Both the position numbers and the translations under genes were made by a program. This document shows, piece by piece, positions 49,839-58,870 of a DNA stretch of 64,000 bases. The notes under the pieces were generated by a model. It did no database searches and had not been told where the DNA came from. It was given only the letters and a program-made list of their open reading frames with translations. Origin of the DNA: Ectobacillus sp. JY-23 (lineage in GTDB: Bacteria > Bacillota > Bacilli > Bacillales > Bacillaceae_G); NCBI RefSeq assembly GCF_023022965.1, contig NZ_CP095462.1, positions 3,824,001 through 3,888,000 of the forward strand, in the 5' to 3' direction. Position 1 is the stretch's first letter. The number at the start of each line of letters is the position of its first letter.

Positions 49839-50498
49839 ATGGCATTTCAAATGACATATGACAAGCGTAACCGTACAAACCTTGATCAACTTGCTCCCAA
49901 CACAAAGGCTGCCGCTTATAAGTGGTATCAATATTGTATTAATAACAAAGCTGATATCTTAATATATGAAACCATTCGTACAGTGGAACGTCAACGTCAG
50001 TATGTAGCGCAAGGTGTATCACGTACTATGCAGTCGTATCATTTAGTTGGGCAGGCTTTGGATTTTGTTCCCATCATTAACGGAAAAGATGAATGGAGCC
50101 GCAGCGCGTATTTACAAGAGCCATATCGTTCTGCCATCGCGTACGCGAAAAGCTTAGGCTTTGAGTGGGGTGGAGATTGGACGGATTTTGTTGACAATCC
50201 CCACTTGCAGTTTAACTACAAAGGCTATGGAACGGATAAAGTACTGGATAGCCCGCCCTATAAGGTAATCATACCAAATACTGCATTTTGGCAGGCTCGT
50301 GGTCTTGTGCGCGAGTTTGAGGGTAGAGGCTACCAAGCTAAAGGTGTAAACTTAAAGGCATATGGACCGAATCAACAACCAGCGGAAAACGATCCATATT
50401 TGTTCGTGATTGAAACAGATCTGGAAAATGCGAAGCAACTCGTGATTGAGTTAAAAACGCGTGGCTATCATTTGACATACGGAGAAGCGCAAAAGTAA
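49839..50498 (+). CDS. M15-type L,D/D,D-peptidase (VanY/phage endolysin-like)
   Basis: A 219-residue protein. Residues about 10-125 form a Peptidase_M15 domain with zinc ligands His68 and Asp75 in SYHLVGQALD and His122 in NPHLQF, as in phage L-Ala-D-Glu peptidases and CwlK. Residues about 140-219 are a SPOR-like repeat region (ARGLVREFEGRGYQAK, AKQLVIELKTRGYHL) that may bind denuded glycan. There is no signal peptide, as in phage lysins, so release may need a holin or lysis. AAAGGAGG precedes the ATG. A holin-like gene lies 14.5 kb upstream, but a link is only speculation. Confidence 0.85.
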   Translation: MAFQMTYDKRNRTNLDQLAPNTKAAAYKWYQYCINNKADILIYETIRTVERQRQYVAQGVSRTMQSYHLVGQALDFVPIINGKDEWSRSAYLQEPYRSAIAYAKSLGFEWGGDWTDFVDNPHLQFNYKGYGTDKVLDSPPYKVIIPNTAFWQARGLVREFEGRGYQAKGVNLKAYGPNQQPAENDPYLFVIETDLENAKQLVIELKTRGYHLTYGEAQK

Positions 50499-50508
50499 GA
50501 CGGATGAA

Positions 50509-50535
50509 GAATCCATCGTTGTGATGGATTTTTCA
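50509..50535 (+). terminator. Terminator of the M15 peptidase gene
   Basis: GAATCCATC and GATGGATTTTT pair around GTTGT. Confidence 0.8.
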
Positions 50536-50574
50536 TTCGTTTTCTACATACATCAAAATAGGGAGGAGATTTTT

Positions 50575-52281
50575 TTGCATGTATTACGATATATCAAACC
50601 ATACCGATTTGCGGCGATAACAGCTCTTTTCTGTATGCTGGTGGAGCTTGGGGTTGAATTGCTACATCCATTATTTATGGCAAAAATTATTGATGAAGGC
50701 ATAATGGAGAATGACTTGCGGAAGGTGTTAACATGGGGCGGAATTATGCTGCTGATGTCCTTGCTTGCCTTTGCGTCCGGTGTTGCAAACTCGTTTATTG
50801 CTGCTCATGTTAGCCAAGGCTTCGGTCACGATGTGAGGCATGCGACATTTTCAAAAGTACAATCCCTGTCGGTGCAAGAAGCGAAGCGTTTTCCCGCTGC
50901 TACTCTTGTGACGCGTTTGACAAGCGATGTATCGCAGCTCCAAAATACGTTATTTATGAGTCTGCGCATTGCCATGCGTGCCCCCCTATTACTAGTAGGT
51001 AGCATTGTTATGGCATGCATCCTTGATTTGCACCTAGCTTTTGCGCTTCTTGTGACAGTCCCGCCGTTGTTCCTCTTTTTGAGGTGGATGCTGAGAAGAG
51101 GACGGGGGTTGTTTCGCGTTGTACAAGAAAAGCTGGACGACGTAAATAGCGTTATGCGCTTTAATGTAGCTTCCATGCGTTTTATTCGTGGTTTTTCGCG
51201 TCGTACATACGAAACAAAACGCTTTGACAGGGCAGACGGGGAATTGCGTCAACGTACCATTACATCATTGCGAACACTAGAAGCAACAATGCCCGTTTTG
51301 CTTCTGTTTATGAATACAGCCATTTTAGTAATCCTTTGGTTTGGCGGCGTGCGTGTTTCAGCTGGAGATGCGCAGGTTGGAGAGGTCGTTGCCATTGTCA
51401 ATTATGCACTCCGTATTACCTCTGTTTTTTCGGTATTTTCCTTTATTATTATGGCTTATTCTCGTGCGTTTGCCTCAGCTGGACGAATTGGAGAAGTATT
51501 AGAAGCGGAGGAGAAAGAAGAAAAGGGGATGAAGGTATCGTTACAGGGAAGTGTTGCATTTCGCAATGTGTTCTTCCAATACCCTGAGACAGACTCGTAT
51601 GCCCTGCAGGATGTATCGTTTGCAGCAGGAGTGGGTCAAACCATTGCTATTATGGGAGAGACCGGTGCAGGTAAAACAACGCTCCTGCAACTGCTGGTCA
51701 AATTATATGATGTAAAACAAGGGGATGTGTATATAGATGGGCACCCGATTCAATCACTTCATGCAAAAAGTGTCAGACAGGCAATTGGTATGGTCCCACA
51801 GGAATCACTGTTATTTACAGGAAGCATACGTGATAATATTGCGTGGGGAAACAGCGAGGCAACCAACGAAGAAATCATACAAGCGGCAAAGGCTGCGCAA
51901 ATTCATGACACAATCATAAACATGCCGCACCAATACGATAGCGTAATCGGACAAAGAGGTGTGAACTTATCCGGTGGTCAAAAGCAGCGGATCGCCATTG
52001 CGCGTGCGCTCGTGAGAAAGCCGAAGCTGCTGTTGCTTGATGACAGTACGAGCGCCCTTGATACAGAAACCGAATCTCGCTTGCTCACAGCTATTCAAGC
52101 TTATCACTGTACAACCTTTCTTATTACACAAAAGGTCAGCACAGCAAGGAGAGCCGATCGCATCGTTCTGCTTGAGAACGGACGTGTTGCTGCACAAGGT
52201 ACGCACGGCCAGTTGCTTCGTACATCGCAATTGTACCGAGACATGCACACATCACAATTAGGAGGTGCTGCGCATGTCTAA
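50575..52281 (+). CDS. Heterodimeric ABC exporter, subunit with degenerate nucleotide site
   Basis: A 568-residue half-transporter: six-helix membrane domain (about 1-320) and ABC ATPase. Walker A GETGAGKTT (about 360), signature LSGGQ (465-469), Walker B LLLLDDSTS with Asp490 where the catalytic Glu should be, and Gln519 (LITQKVS) in place of the switch His. These changes mark the degenerate ATP site of heterodimeric exporters such as BmrCD, LmrCD and TM287/288. The TTG start follows AGGGAGGAGA by about 6 nt; the open frame before it runs through the preceding terminator. It overlaps its partner gene by 8 nt. Confidence 0.9.
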   Translation: MHVLRYIKPYRFAAITALFCMLVELGVELLHPLFMAKIIDEGIMENDLRKVLTWGGIMLLMSLLAFASGVANSFIAAHVSQGFGHDVRHATFSKVQSLSVQEAKRFPAATLVTRLTSDVSQLQNTLFMSLRIAMRAPLLLVGSIVMACILDLHLAFALLVTVPPLFLFLRWMLRRGRGLFRVVQEKLDDVNSVMRFNVASMRFIRGFSRRTYETKRFDRADGELRQRTITSLRTLEATMPVLLLFMNTAILVILWFGGVRVSAGDAQVGEVVAIVNYALRITSVFSVFSFIIMAYSRAFASAGRIGEVLEAEEKEEKGMKVSLQGSVAFRNVFFQYPETDSYALQDVSFAAGVGQTIAIMGETGAGKTTLLQLLVKLYDVKQGDVYIDGHPIQSLHAKSVRQAIGMVPQESLLFTGSIRDNIAWGNSEATNEEIIQAAKAAQIHDTIINMPHQYDSVIGQRGVNLSGGQKQRIAIARALVRKPKLLLLDDSTSALDTETESRLLTAIQAYHCTTFLITQKVSTARRADRIVLLENGRVAAQGTHGQLLRTSQLYRDMHTSQLGGAAHV

Positions 52282-54010
52282 CAAAAAGCCGAACGATTGG
52301 AAACAAACCTTACACCGTTTATGGGGGTATGTGGATGAGCAAAGAAGCAAGCTATTTATTGTCTTCTTTCTTGTTGTATTAAGCTCCGGTCTTGGTCTTT
52401 TGGGTCCGTTTCTAATCGGAAAAGCGATTGACCTTTATATTGTGACGAAACAACCAGAAGGGCTTATGTCATTGCTTTTGGGACTTTTTGCGGTATATCT
52501 TCTGTATGCGGCCTCCCTCTTTTTGCAAAGCTATTGGATGATTCATGTTTCACAGGATACAGTATCTAAGCTGCGTCGCCAATTGTTTCGCCATTTGCAC
52601 CGTTTACCGCTGCCGTATTTTGATAAGCGGCAGCATGGGGAAATCATGAGCCGTGCTGTTAATGATGTAGAAAATATCAGCTCTACTTTGAACAGTTCAG
52701 TCATTCAAGTTGTATCGAGTGTGATTACGCTCATCGGGACTATTTCTGTAATGCTATGGCTAAGCCCGCTATTAACACTGCTTACCATGATGATTGTCCC
52801 GTTATTGTTTGCCGGTATGACATGGATTACGGCACGAACAGGTCCGCTATTTCAACAACAGCAGCGAAATTTAGGCGAAATAAACGGCTTTGTAGAAGAA
52901 ATGGTATCAGGACAATCGGTGATGCAAATCTTTTCGCAGGAAGAGCGTGTTATCAAGCTGTTTATGGAAAAGAATGAAAAACTGAAAAAAACAGGCTATT
53001 GGGCTCAGGTGTTTTCCGGCTTTATTCCCAAATTGATGAACGTACTCAATAATGGTAGCTTTGCCGTTATCGCTTGTATCGGCGGTGTGCTCGCGCTCCG
53101 CGGTATGGTCACAGTTGGAACCATCGTCATTTTTGCCGAGTATGCACGCCAATTTACAAGACCGCTCAATGATTTGGCAAATCAGTTCAACACGCTATTA
53201 TCAGCGATTGCAGGTGCGGAACGTGTTTTTGAAACATTGGATGAAGAGCCGGAGGAAGATGAAATAGGTGCTCGTGAAGTCGAGAAGCTACAAGGGCATG
53301 TGGAGTTTATAAATGTTTCATTTTCCTATGGCGAAGAAGAGACCTTAACGGATGTCAGTTTTCGAGCACATCCGGGTGAAACGGTTGCGTTTGTCGGTCC
53401 GACCGGAGCCGGTAAAACAACTATCACAGGATTATTATCTCGCTTTTATGAGCCGGCGGCAGGTGATATTCGTATTGATGGTCAAAGCATTAAGAACATT
53501 ACGCGTGAAAGTTTACGGCGACAGATGGGCTTTGTATTGCAGGATACAGTACTGCTTGCCGGCAGTATACGTGAAAATATTCGCTATGGTCGTTTGGATG
53601 CAACTGAGGAAGAAGTAGTTACAGCAGCACATATGGCGGGGGCGCATGCATTCATCAGTAAGCTCCCAAATGGCTACGATACAGTAATCGGTCCCGACGG
53701 CAGCGGCATCAGTCAAGGACAAAGACAGCTGCTGGCGATTGCACGGGTCATGCTTGCCGCGCCAGCTATTCTTGTGTTAGATGAAGCAACTAGCAGTATT
53801 GATACACTGACGGAGCAACACGTACAGCAGGCGCTTGCAAGGCTGATGAAAGGGCGCACCTGCTTTATTATCGCACATCGCCTTAATACGATTCGAACGG
53901 CCGATCATATCGTCGTTTTACAAGAGGGACGAGTGATAGAGCAGGGCTCTCATGAAGAGTTGGTAGAGAGCGGCGGTTTGTATGAAAGATTGCATCAATA
54001 CTATCAGTGA
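52274..54010 (+). CDS. Heterodimeric ABC exporter, subunit with intact catalytic glutamate
   Basis: A 578-residue half-transporter with six membrane helices (about 30-320) and an ABC ATPase: Walker A GPTGAGKTT (about 374), Walker B LVLDEATSS with Glu504, and switch His535 in IIAHRLN. Its own signature is ISQGQ (479-483), a weakened LSGGQ. Together with the upstream subunit this gives one competent site (this Walker B plus the partner's LSGGQ) and one degenerate site. AGGAGG lies 8 nt before the chosen ATG. Such pairs export drugs or lipids; substrate unknown. Confidence 0.9.
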   Translation: MSNKKPNDWKQTLHRLWGYVDEQRSKLFIVFFLVVLSSGLGLLGPFLIGKAIDLYIVTKQPEGLMSLLLGLFAVYLLYAASLFLQSYWMIHVSQDTVSKLRRQLFRHLHRLPLPYFDKRQHGEIMSRAVNDVENISSTLNSSVIQVVSSVITLIGTISVMLWLSPLLTLLTMMIVPLLFAGMTWITARTGPLFQQQQRNLGEINGFVEEMVSGQSVMQIFSQEERVIKLFMEKNEKLKKTGYWAQVFSGFIPKLMNVLNNGSFAVIACIGGVLALRGMVTVGTIVIFAEYARQFTRPLNDLANQFNTLLSAIAGAERVFETLDEEPEEDEIGAREVEKLQGHVEFINVSFSYGEEETLTDVSFRAHPGETVAFVGPTGAGKTTITGLLSRFYEPAAGDIRIDGQSIKNITRESLRRQMGFVLQDTVLLAGSIRENIRYGRLDATEEEVVTAAHMAGAHAFISKLPNGYDTVIGPDGSGISQGQRQLLAIARVMLAAPAILVLDEATSSIDTLTEQHVQQALARLMKGRTCFIIAHRLNTIRTADHIVVLQEGRVIEQGSHEELVESGGLYERLHQYYQ

Positions 54011-54095
54011 AGCATATGCTTGTATATGTGCGCTCGATAACGTAAGATGAAAGGGTAACATTCTAACTTGGCAAGAAACGAAAGGAGCGGTCGAT

Positions 54096-54362
54096 ATGGA
54101 AGAAATCAAAGTAGGCGACATTTTTGCAATCGGTGACGAGGGCGAAGAGCAAGAGGTAGAGGTATTGGGCACGATGCACGTAGAAGGTCATGCATATATC
54201 GCCGTAGGTCTTCTGGAGGATATCCAATCGACAACGGAAGAAGAAATGGACGTGTTCTTGTTTAAAGTAGAAGAGAACGGCGAATTGTCTTACATTGAAG
54301 ACGATACAGAGTTTGAAAAGGTATCAGCAGAATTTGAGCGAGTAACAAGCGAGGAAGTATAA
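54096..54362 (+). CDS. DUF1292 family protein
   Basis: An 88-residue, very acidic protein starting MEEIKVGDIFAIGDEGEEQE. DUF1292 proteins (YrzB-like) are small cytoplasmic proteins of unknown function in Firmicutes, with the conserved segment YIAVGLLED and a closing EDDTEFEKVSAEFER. AAAGGAG precedes the ATG. It is monocistronic with a strong terminator overlapping its end. Confidence 0.8.
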   Translation: MEEIKVGDIFAIGDEGEEQEVEVLGTMHVEGHAYIAVGLLEDIQSTTEEEMDVFLFKVEENGELSYIEDDTEFEKVSAEFERVTSEEV

Positions 54363-54392
54363 GAAAAAGCGCCGATTGCGGCGCTTTTTCTT
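54363..54392 (+). terminator. Terminator of the DUF1292 gene
   Basis: GAAAAAGCGCCG and CGGCGCTTTTTC pair perfectly around ATTG. Confidence 0.92.
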
Positions 54393-54506
54393 TTTGTATA
54401 CGGTGTTGGCAAATAGAACATAAAAGCTTATAGAAGAAATGGATGAATAGCTTTAGGAAAGATTTTAACCAATGATTCCCCCAAATTGTAATTAAAAAAT
54501 AAAACG

Positions 54507-54543
54507 AAAAGGAAATTCCTACATAGGAATTTCCTTTTTTTAT
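54507..54543 (+). terminator. Orphan strong hairpin with T-run
   Basis: AAGGAAATTCCT and AGGAATTTCCTT pair around ACAT and are followed by TTTTT. It lies 117 nt after the previous terminator with no gene between, so it ends an unseen small RNA or acts as an attenuator ahead of the protease gene. The remaining sequence from 54396 to 54675 shows nothing else that I can name. Confidence 0.75.
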
Positions 54544-54675
54544 GAAACAATCAGGTGGTTTTTTATCAAAATTATCCCAATTTTCATACTATTATAAGCG
54601 TGATACGATAGATATGAATCAGGAAGTGTACTAGGTTAGTAGTTCAAATGTAATCAATAATGAGGGGGCGTTCTA

Positions 54676-57600
54676 ATGGAGGGGAAGTGGCTTAAGGTCT
54701 TATCCACTAGTTTTTTAGCAACAAGTTTATTGTTGCCAAATACAGTTTCTACGTTCGCAATAGAAAAACATACGACGATTAAAGATGTAGAAAACTATGT
54801 AGCATACATAACGGATGCAGAACGCGAGCGCATTCAGCAAGCGCAAATCAATGAACAAGATGGTCTTCATATTTCTCCATCAATTGATACAACTAGCGAC
54901 AAATTAATAGATGTAATTGTTCAATTCCGTGAAGATCCTGCCCAGGTAGCTGTTGAGAAAGCAGCAGCAAAAGGGAAAAAGCTAGATGCGAAGGTTGCTA
55001 GAGATAAGGCTGACAAGGCACATCACATCTTCCGTCAGCAACTTGGAGCAAAGCTGAAGAAAAAAGCGGGTATACAAGTGCAGCGTGAATTCCGTCATGC
55101 CTTTAATGGAGTATCCATGCAAATTCCTGCTAATCAAGCCCAGGAGCTAATCGCAATAGATGGCGTCAAAGCCGTCTGGAGCAACACGGAGGTACATATC
55201 GATCCCCCGGTTCAAACAGATGGACAAGCCACCTCTTCATCACCAGCTGCAGATAGTGTGGAACATATTGGTGCAAAACAGCTTCATGAAAAAGGGGTCA
55301 CTGGAAAAGGCGTTAAGGTTGGAGTCTTGGATACCGGGATTGATTATAACCACCCTGATTTAAAGGATGTGTACCGGGGCGGCTATGATTTTATTAACAA
55401 TGATGCAGACCCGATGGAAACAACCTACGAAGATTGGAAAGCCTCCGGTCAACCAGAGAAGCATCCTACCACTGGTAGCATGTATTATACAGCGCATGGT
55501 ACCCATGTGGCAGGTACCATTGCTGGACAAGCAAAAAATGCGGCGGACGTAGCAGTAGAAGGAGTAGCGCCAGGTGTAGATTTATATGCGTATAAAGTAC
55601 TCGGTCCATATGGTTCAGGCGCGACAGGTGGCATTATCGCCGCTATCGACCGTGCTGTGGCCGATGGTATGGATGTCATTAACTTATCGTTAGGAAGCGA
55701 TCATAACGATCCGCTCGATCCAATTGCCATTGCTATTAACAATGCTTCATTAGCTGGAACTGTTGCAGTCATCGCAAATGGTAACAACGGAGCAAACGGA
55801 CTGTATACGATTGGTACGCCTGCAACATCTGCATTCGCTATATCTGTTGGTGCAAGTGACTACCCCATTACTGTCAGCAGTACAGAAGGAACACTGGCGG
55901 CAGCGGGCGGAAGCACTGTATTTTCGGAATTGCGATTGCTTTCTAGAAACTATACAGACAATATAGCGGATTTGGTTGGTCAGAGTCTCCCTATTATTGC
56001 GGCTGGAAAAGGGAAAGATGCGGATTATAACGGAAAAGATGTAACAGGAAAAATCGTGCTGATTGAGCGCGGTGATATTGGTATTGACCAAAAGATTAAG
56101 ACGGCTAAAGCAAAGGGAGCAAAGGCGGCGTTTATCTATAACAATAACCCGCAGGAAGGCCATCTTCCTTATTACTTTGGAGAATCGATGAGCTTTCTTC
56201 CAGCCTTCTCTATGACTAATGAACAAGGGCTGGCGATGCTGGCGAAGCTTGGACAAGGCGCAACCTTTACGTTCCAAAAGTTAGGAGAAGTACAGTCTCA
56301 AGGTGACAGACTGGCACCCTTTAGTTCTAGAGGTCCAGTACGATCAAACTATGATATTAAACCAGAGGTTACAGCACCTGGTGTTGCGGTATATTCGAGC
56401 GTACCGGCATATATGAACGGACCGGCTTATCAAAATGATTACAAGTATGCATATGCACGAAATTCAGGAACCTCCATGGCCGCACCGCATGTGGCAGGAG
56501 CTGCCGCTTTGTTGCTGCAAAAGCATCCGAATTATAAACCAAAGGATGTTAAAACGGCATTGATGAGTACAGCTGATGAAATGAACGGAGTATACAATGT
56601 TTTCGAGGTTGGAGCTGGTAGAATCGATGTTTATGAAGCAGCTCACGCCAAAACGGACATCGAAGTTATTGACAAAACAGAAACCATTCGCGACGGTGAA
56701 ACAGTTGTTGTCCAAGAAAAGACAGGCTCTTTAAGTTTTGGCGCACAGATTGCTTCTCCAAAAGGAAACAGAGATGAAAGACTAATAAGCATTGCGAATC
56801 GAAGCAGTAAAACGAAGGCATTTGATATTAAAGTTGAATATCAAAAAGGAGCTGCAGGACTAAAGGATGGGGCTAAAAACGGTGTAGCGCTTCAGGTTCC
56901 AAAAACATTTTCTATCCCGAGCAACAATTCGAAAGCAATTCGTGCAGAGCTTTTCATTCCAGCTGAAGCAGAAATGGGCATGTACGGTGGGTATGTGTAT
57001 TTGACAAACAAGCAAGATCCAAATGAAGTGTATCAAATACCATTCGGCTTCAAAAAAATGAAGGAGGGAGTTGAAAATGTCACGGCACATTTTAAATCCT
57101 TCACAACACGAAGAGATATGAATACAGGTTACATGGGATATACACCAATCACTTTCTCTTTAAGTAGCCCAATGAAGGCAGTTGACATTGTCTTGAAAAA
57201 TGCAGATACAGGAGAAGCAATGGGGATTATTGAAGCTGGAACAGGTTCCTTTAACGAGGATATTGAGTATGGAATGGAATTTGGTTTTGTGGGCCTATAT
57301 TTTCCGTTCACAGGAAATCCGAAGCAGCCGGTGGGTTACTCCAAAGTACTTGCGCCTCCAGGAAGGTATGAGGTAGAGATTGTTGCTACTAATCAGCAAG
57401 GAAAAACGTTTAAGAAATCGGATAGCTTCTTTATTGAAAATACCATTCCCGACATAAAAATGAAGCAACCGGGCGGTATATATGAAGTTGATGAGAAAGG
57501 GCTGCAGGTAGACGGAAGCGTCTTTGATTCGCATATTGAAATGATGAACAAGTATGGTTTCAACTTTAACCAATCCAAAAATATGGTCAATGTACTTAAT

Positions 57601-58791
57601 AGTGGTGCAAGACCATTAGCACTGCCACTTGATGAAAATGGAAACTTTACATTTCAGACTACATTAAACGCAGGACAAGACAGTAAGCGTACAACGTTAC
57701 AGGTATTGGATTATTCAGTGAATGGTATTCAGGACCATCCGGATTTCACATATACACTGGTAAAAAAAGGTATTCCTTACGCTAAAATCACACCAAATAA
57801 GCATGATGCGAAGTACGGAGATGCAGTGACATTGACACTGTCTATGGAAAATATCAAGGATGTGTTGGGCGGGGATTTTACATTGATGTATCCGAAAGAC
57901 ACATTTGATTTACAAGATGTGAAGCTTCACGATGCATTCGTACAAACTGCACAGGCAAACAACATGCAGACACAATTGATTAGAGAGGACGCTGGGGTCT
58001 CTGGAGGCAACGCGTTGGTGCGTGTAGGAGCGCTTTTGCAGGGAACACCATCGCAGTCATTACCGGAGGACTTGCCAATTGTGGATGTAACTTTGAAAGT
58101 GAAAGATCACCCACAGTCTTACATCAAATGGATATCCAATATCCAATTCAAATCCGCAAAAGCATCAGTTTGGAATCAAAGCATTGTAGATGTAAAAGGA
58201 TTTGCGCAAGGCATCAACATCATCCCGACAGTATCGCAGCTTGAAGGTGGATTCCTGCCGGATGGCTTTATGAAGAATGCATGGCTAGATTATGGGAGAG
58301 ACCATTCGAAAATAGGTGCACAGGTATATGCAATCGGACCGGATGGAACTCGCTACGATGCGGAAGTTAACAGCGGAGCTAGATATTTCTTTAAAAATCT
58401 TCCGTTAACGAATGAAGCATTTAAAGTCATTGTGAAGGTGCCGGGTCATTTTGAACGACAAGTTGATGTCACTCACCTGATGCAAACGTATAAGGGAAAT
58501 GCGGCAGGGCTTTGGACATATATTTTCTACGCGCAAACCATGGGTGGTGACGTGAACGGAGATCATGTAATCGACATCATGGATGCTATTGCTATTCAAC
58601 ATGCATGGGGAACGTCGGAACGCAGCGCTGATATTAACTATGACGGCACTGTAAACGCAGTGGATATGCAATTTGTTATCAATCATTATTTAGCTGTAAA
58701 TACGTACGTACCGGGGCACACAAATCCGGTGGACACATACGAAGGAAAAACGCTGGATGATGTGTTACGAGCATTGGGAATGCAGAATTAG
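54676..58791 (+). CDS. Secreted subtilase (S8, Vpr-like) with cohesin-like domain and dockerin
   Basis: A 1371-residue exported protease. Signal peptide (1 to about 28), I9 inhibitor-like propeptide (about 75-175), then the S8 domain with Asp219 (VLDTGID), His274 (HGTHVAG) and Ser600 (NSGTSMAAPHVAG). A PA insert sits at about 430-535 (GKIVLIERGDIGIDQKI). Fn3-like modules follow. A cohesin-like domain spans about 1036-1185 (YGDAVTLTLSMENIKDVLGG). A type I dockerin occupies about 1291-1342 with two calcium loops (DVNGDHVIDIMD and DINYDGTVNAVD). GGGGGCG precedes the ATG. It degrades protein outside the cell; the cohesin and dockerin could dimerise it or tether it to partners. Confidence 0.92.
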   Translation: MEGKWLKVLSTSFLATSLLLPNTVSTFAIEKHTTIKDVENYVAYITDAERERIQQAQINEQDGLHISPSIDTTSDKLIDVIVQFREDPAQVAVEKAAAKGKKLDAKVARDKADKAHHIFRQQLGAKLKKKAGIQVQREFRHAFNGVSMQIPANQAQELIAIDGVKAVWSNTEVHIDPPVQTDGQATSSSPAADSVEHIGAKQLHEKGVTGKGVKVGVLDTGIDYNHPDLKDVYRGGYDFINNDADPMETTYEDWKASGQPEKHPTTGSMYYTAHGTHVAGTIAGQAKNAADVAVEGVAPGVDLYAYKVLGPYGSGATGGIIAAIDRAVADGMDVINLSLGSDHNDPLDPIAIAINNASLAGTVAVIANGNNGANGLYTIGTPATSAFAISVGASDYPITVSSTEGTLAAAGGSTVFSELRLLSRNYTDNIADLVGQSLPIIAAGKGKDADYNGKDVTGKIVLIERGDIGIDQKIKTAKAKGAKAAFIYNNNPQEGHLPYYFGESMSFLPAFSMTNEQGLAMLAKLGQGATFTFQKLGEVQSQGDRLAPFSSRGPVRSNYDIKPEVTAPGVAVYSSVPAYMNGPAYQNDYKYAYARNSGTSMAAPHVAGAAALLLQKHPNYKPKDVKTALMSTADEMNGVYNVFEVGAGRIDVYEAAHAKTDIEVIDKTETIRDGETVVVQEKTGSLSFGAQIASPKGNRDERLISIANRSSKTKAFDIKVEYQKGAAGLKDGAKNGVALQVPKTFSIPSNNSKAIRAELFIPAEAEMGMYGGYVYLTNKQDPNEVYQIPFGFKKMKEGVENVTAHFKSFTTRRDMNTGYMGYTPITFSLSSPMKAVDIVLKNADTGEAMGIIEAGTGSFNEDIEYGMEFGFVGLYFPFTGNPKQPVGYSKVLAPPGRYEVEIVATNQQGKTFKKSDSFFIENTIPDIKMKQPGGIYEVDEKGLQVDGSVFDSHIEMMNKYGFNFNQSKNMVNVLNSGARPLALPLDENGNFTFQTTLNAGQDSKRTTLQVLDYSVNGIQDHPDFTYTLVKKGIPYAKITPNKHDAKYGDAVTLTLSMENIKDVLGGDFTLMYPKDTFDLQDVKLHDAFVQTAQANNMQTQLIREDAGVSGGNALVRVGALLQGTPSQSLPEDLPIVDVTLKVKDHPQSYIKWISNIQFKSAKASVWNQSIVDVKGFAQGINIIPTVSQLEGGFLPDGFMKNAWLDYGRDHSKIGAQVYAIGPDGTRYDAEVNSGARYFFKNLPLTNEAFKVIVKVPGHFERQVDVTHLMQTYKGNAAGLWTYIFYAQTMGGDVNGDHVIDIMDAIAIQHAWGTSERSADINYDGTVNAVDMQFVINHYLAVNTYVPGHTNPVDTYEGKTLDDVLRALGMQN

Positions 58792-58809
58792 ATATAGAAG
58801 CAGTGGGTG

Positions 58810-58842
58810 AGCACCTGGTTGTGCACATGATGGCCGGGTGCT
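58810..58842 (+). other. Hairpin between the first and second subtilase genes
   Basis: AGCACCTGG and CCGGGTGCT pair with one wobble; no T-run follows. It lies in the 79-nt gap and ends just before the ribosome site of the next gene, so it may be a processing or partial termination element within an operon. Confidence 0.5.
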
Positions 58843-58870
58843 TGCAAAACCAGAAGGGGAAGGGATGCAG

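Noticed and set aside
50521-50574. ATG-started longer form of the first ABC subunit
   Set aside because: The extra codons lie in the terminator of the M15 peptidase gene; TTG 50575 follows a strong ribosome site.
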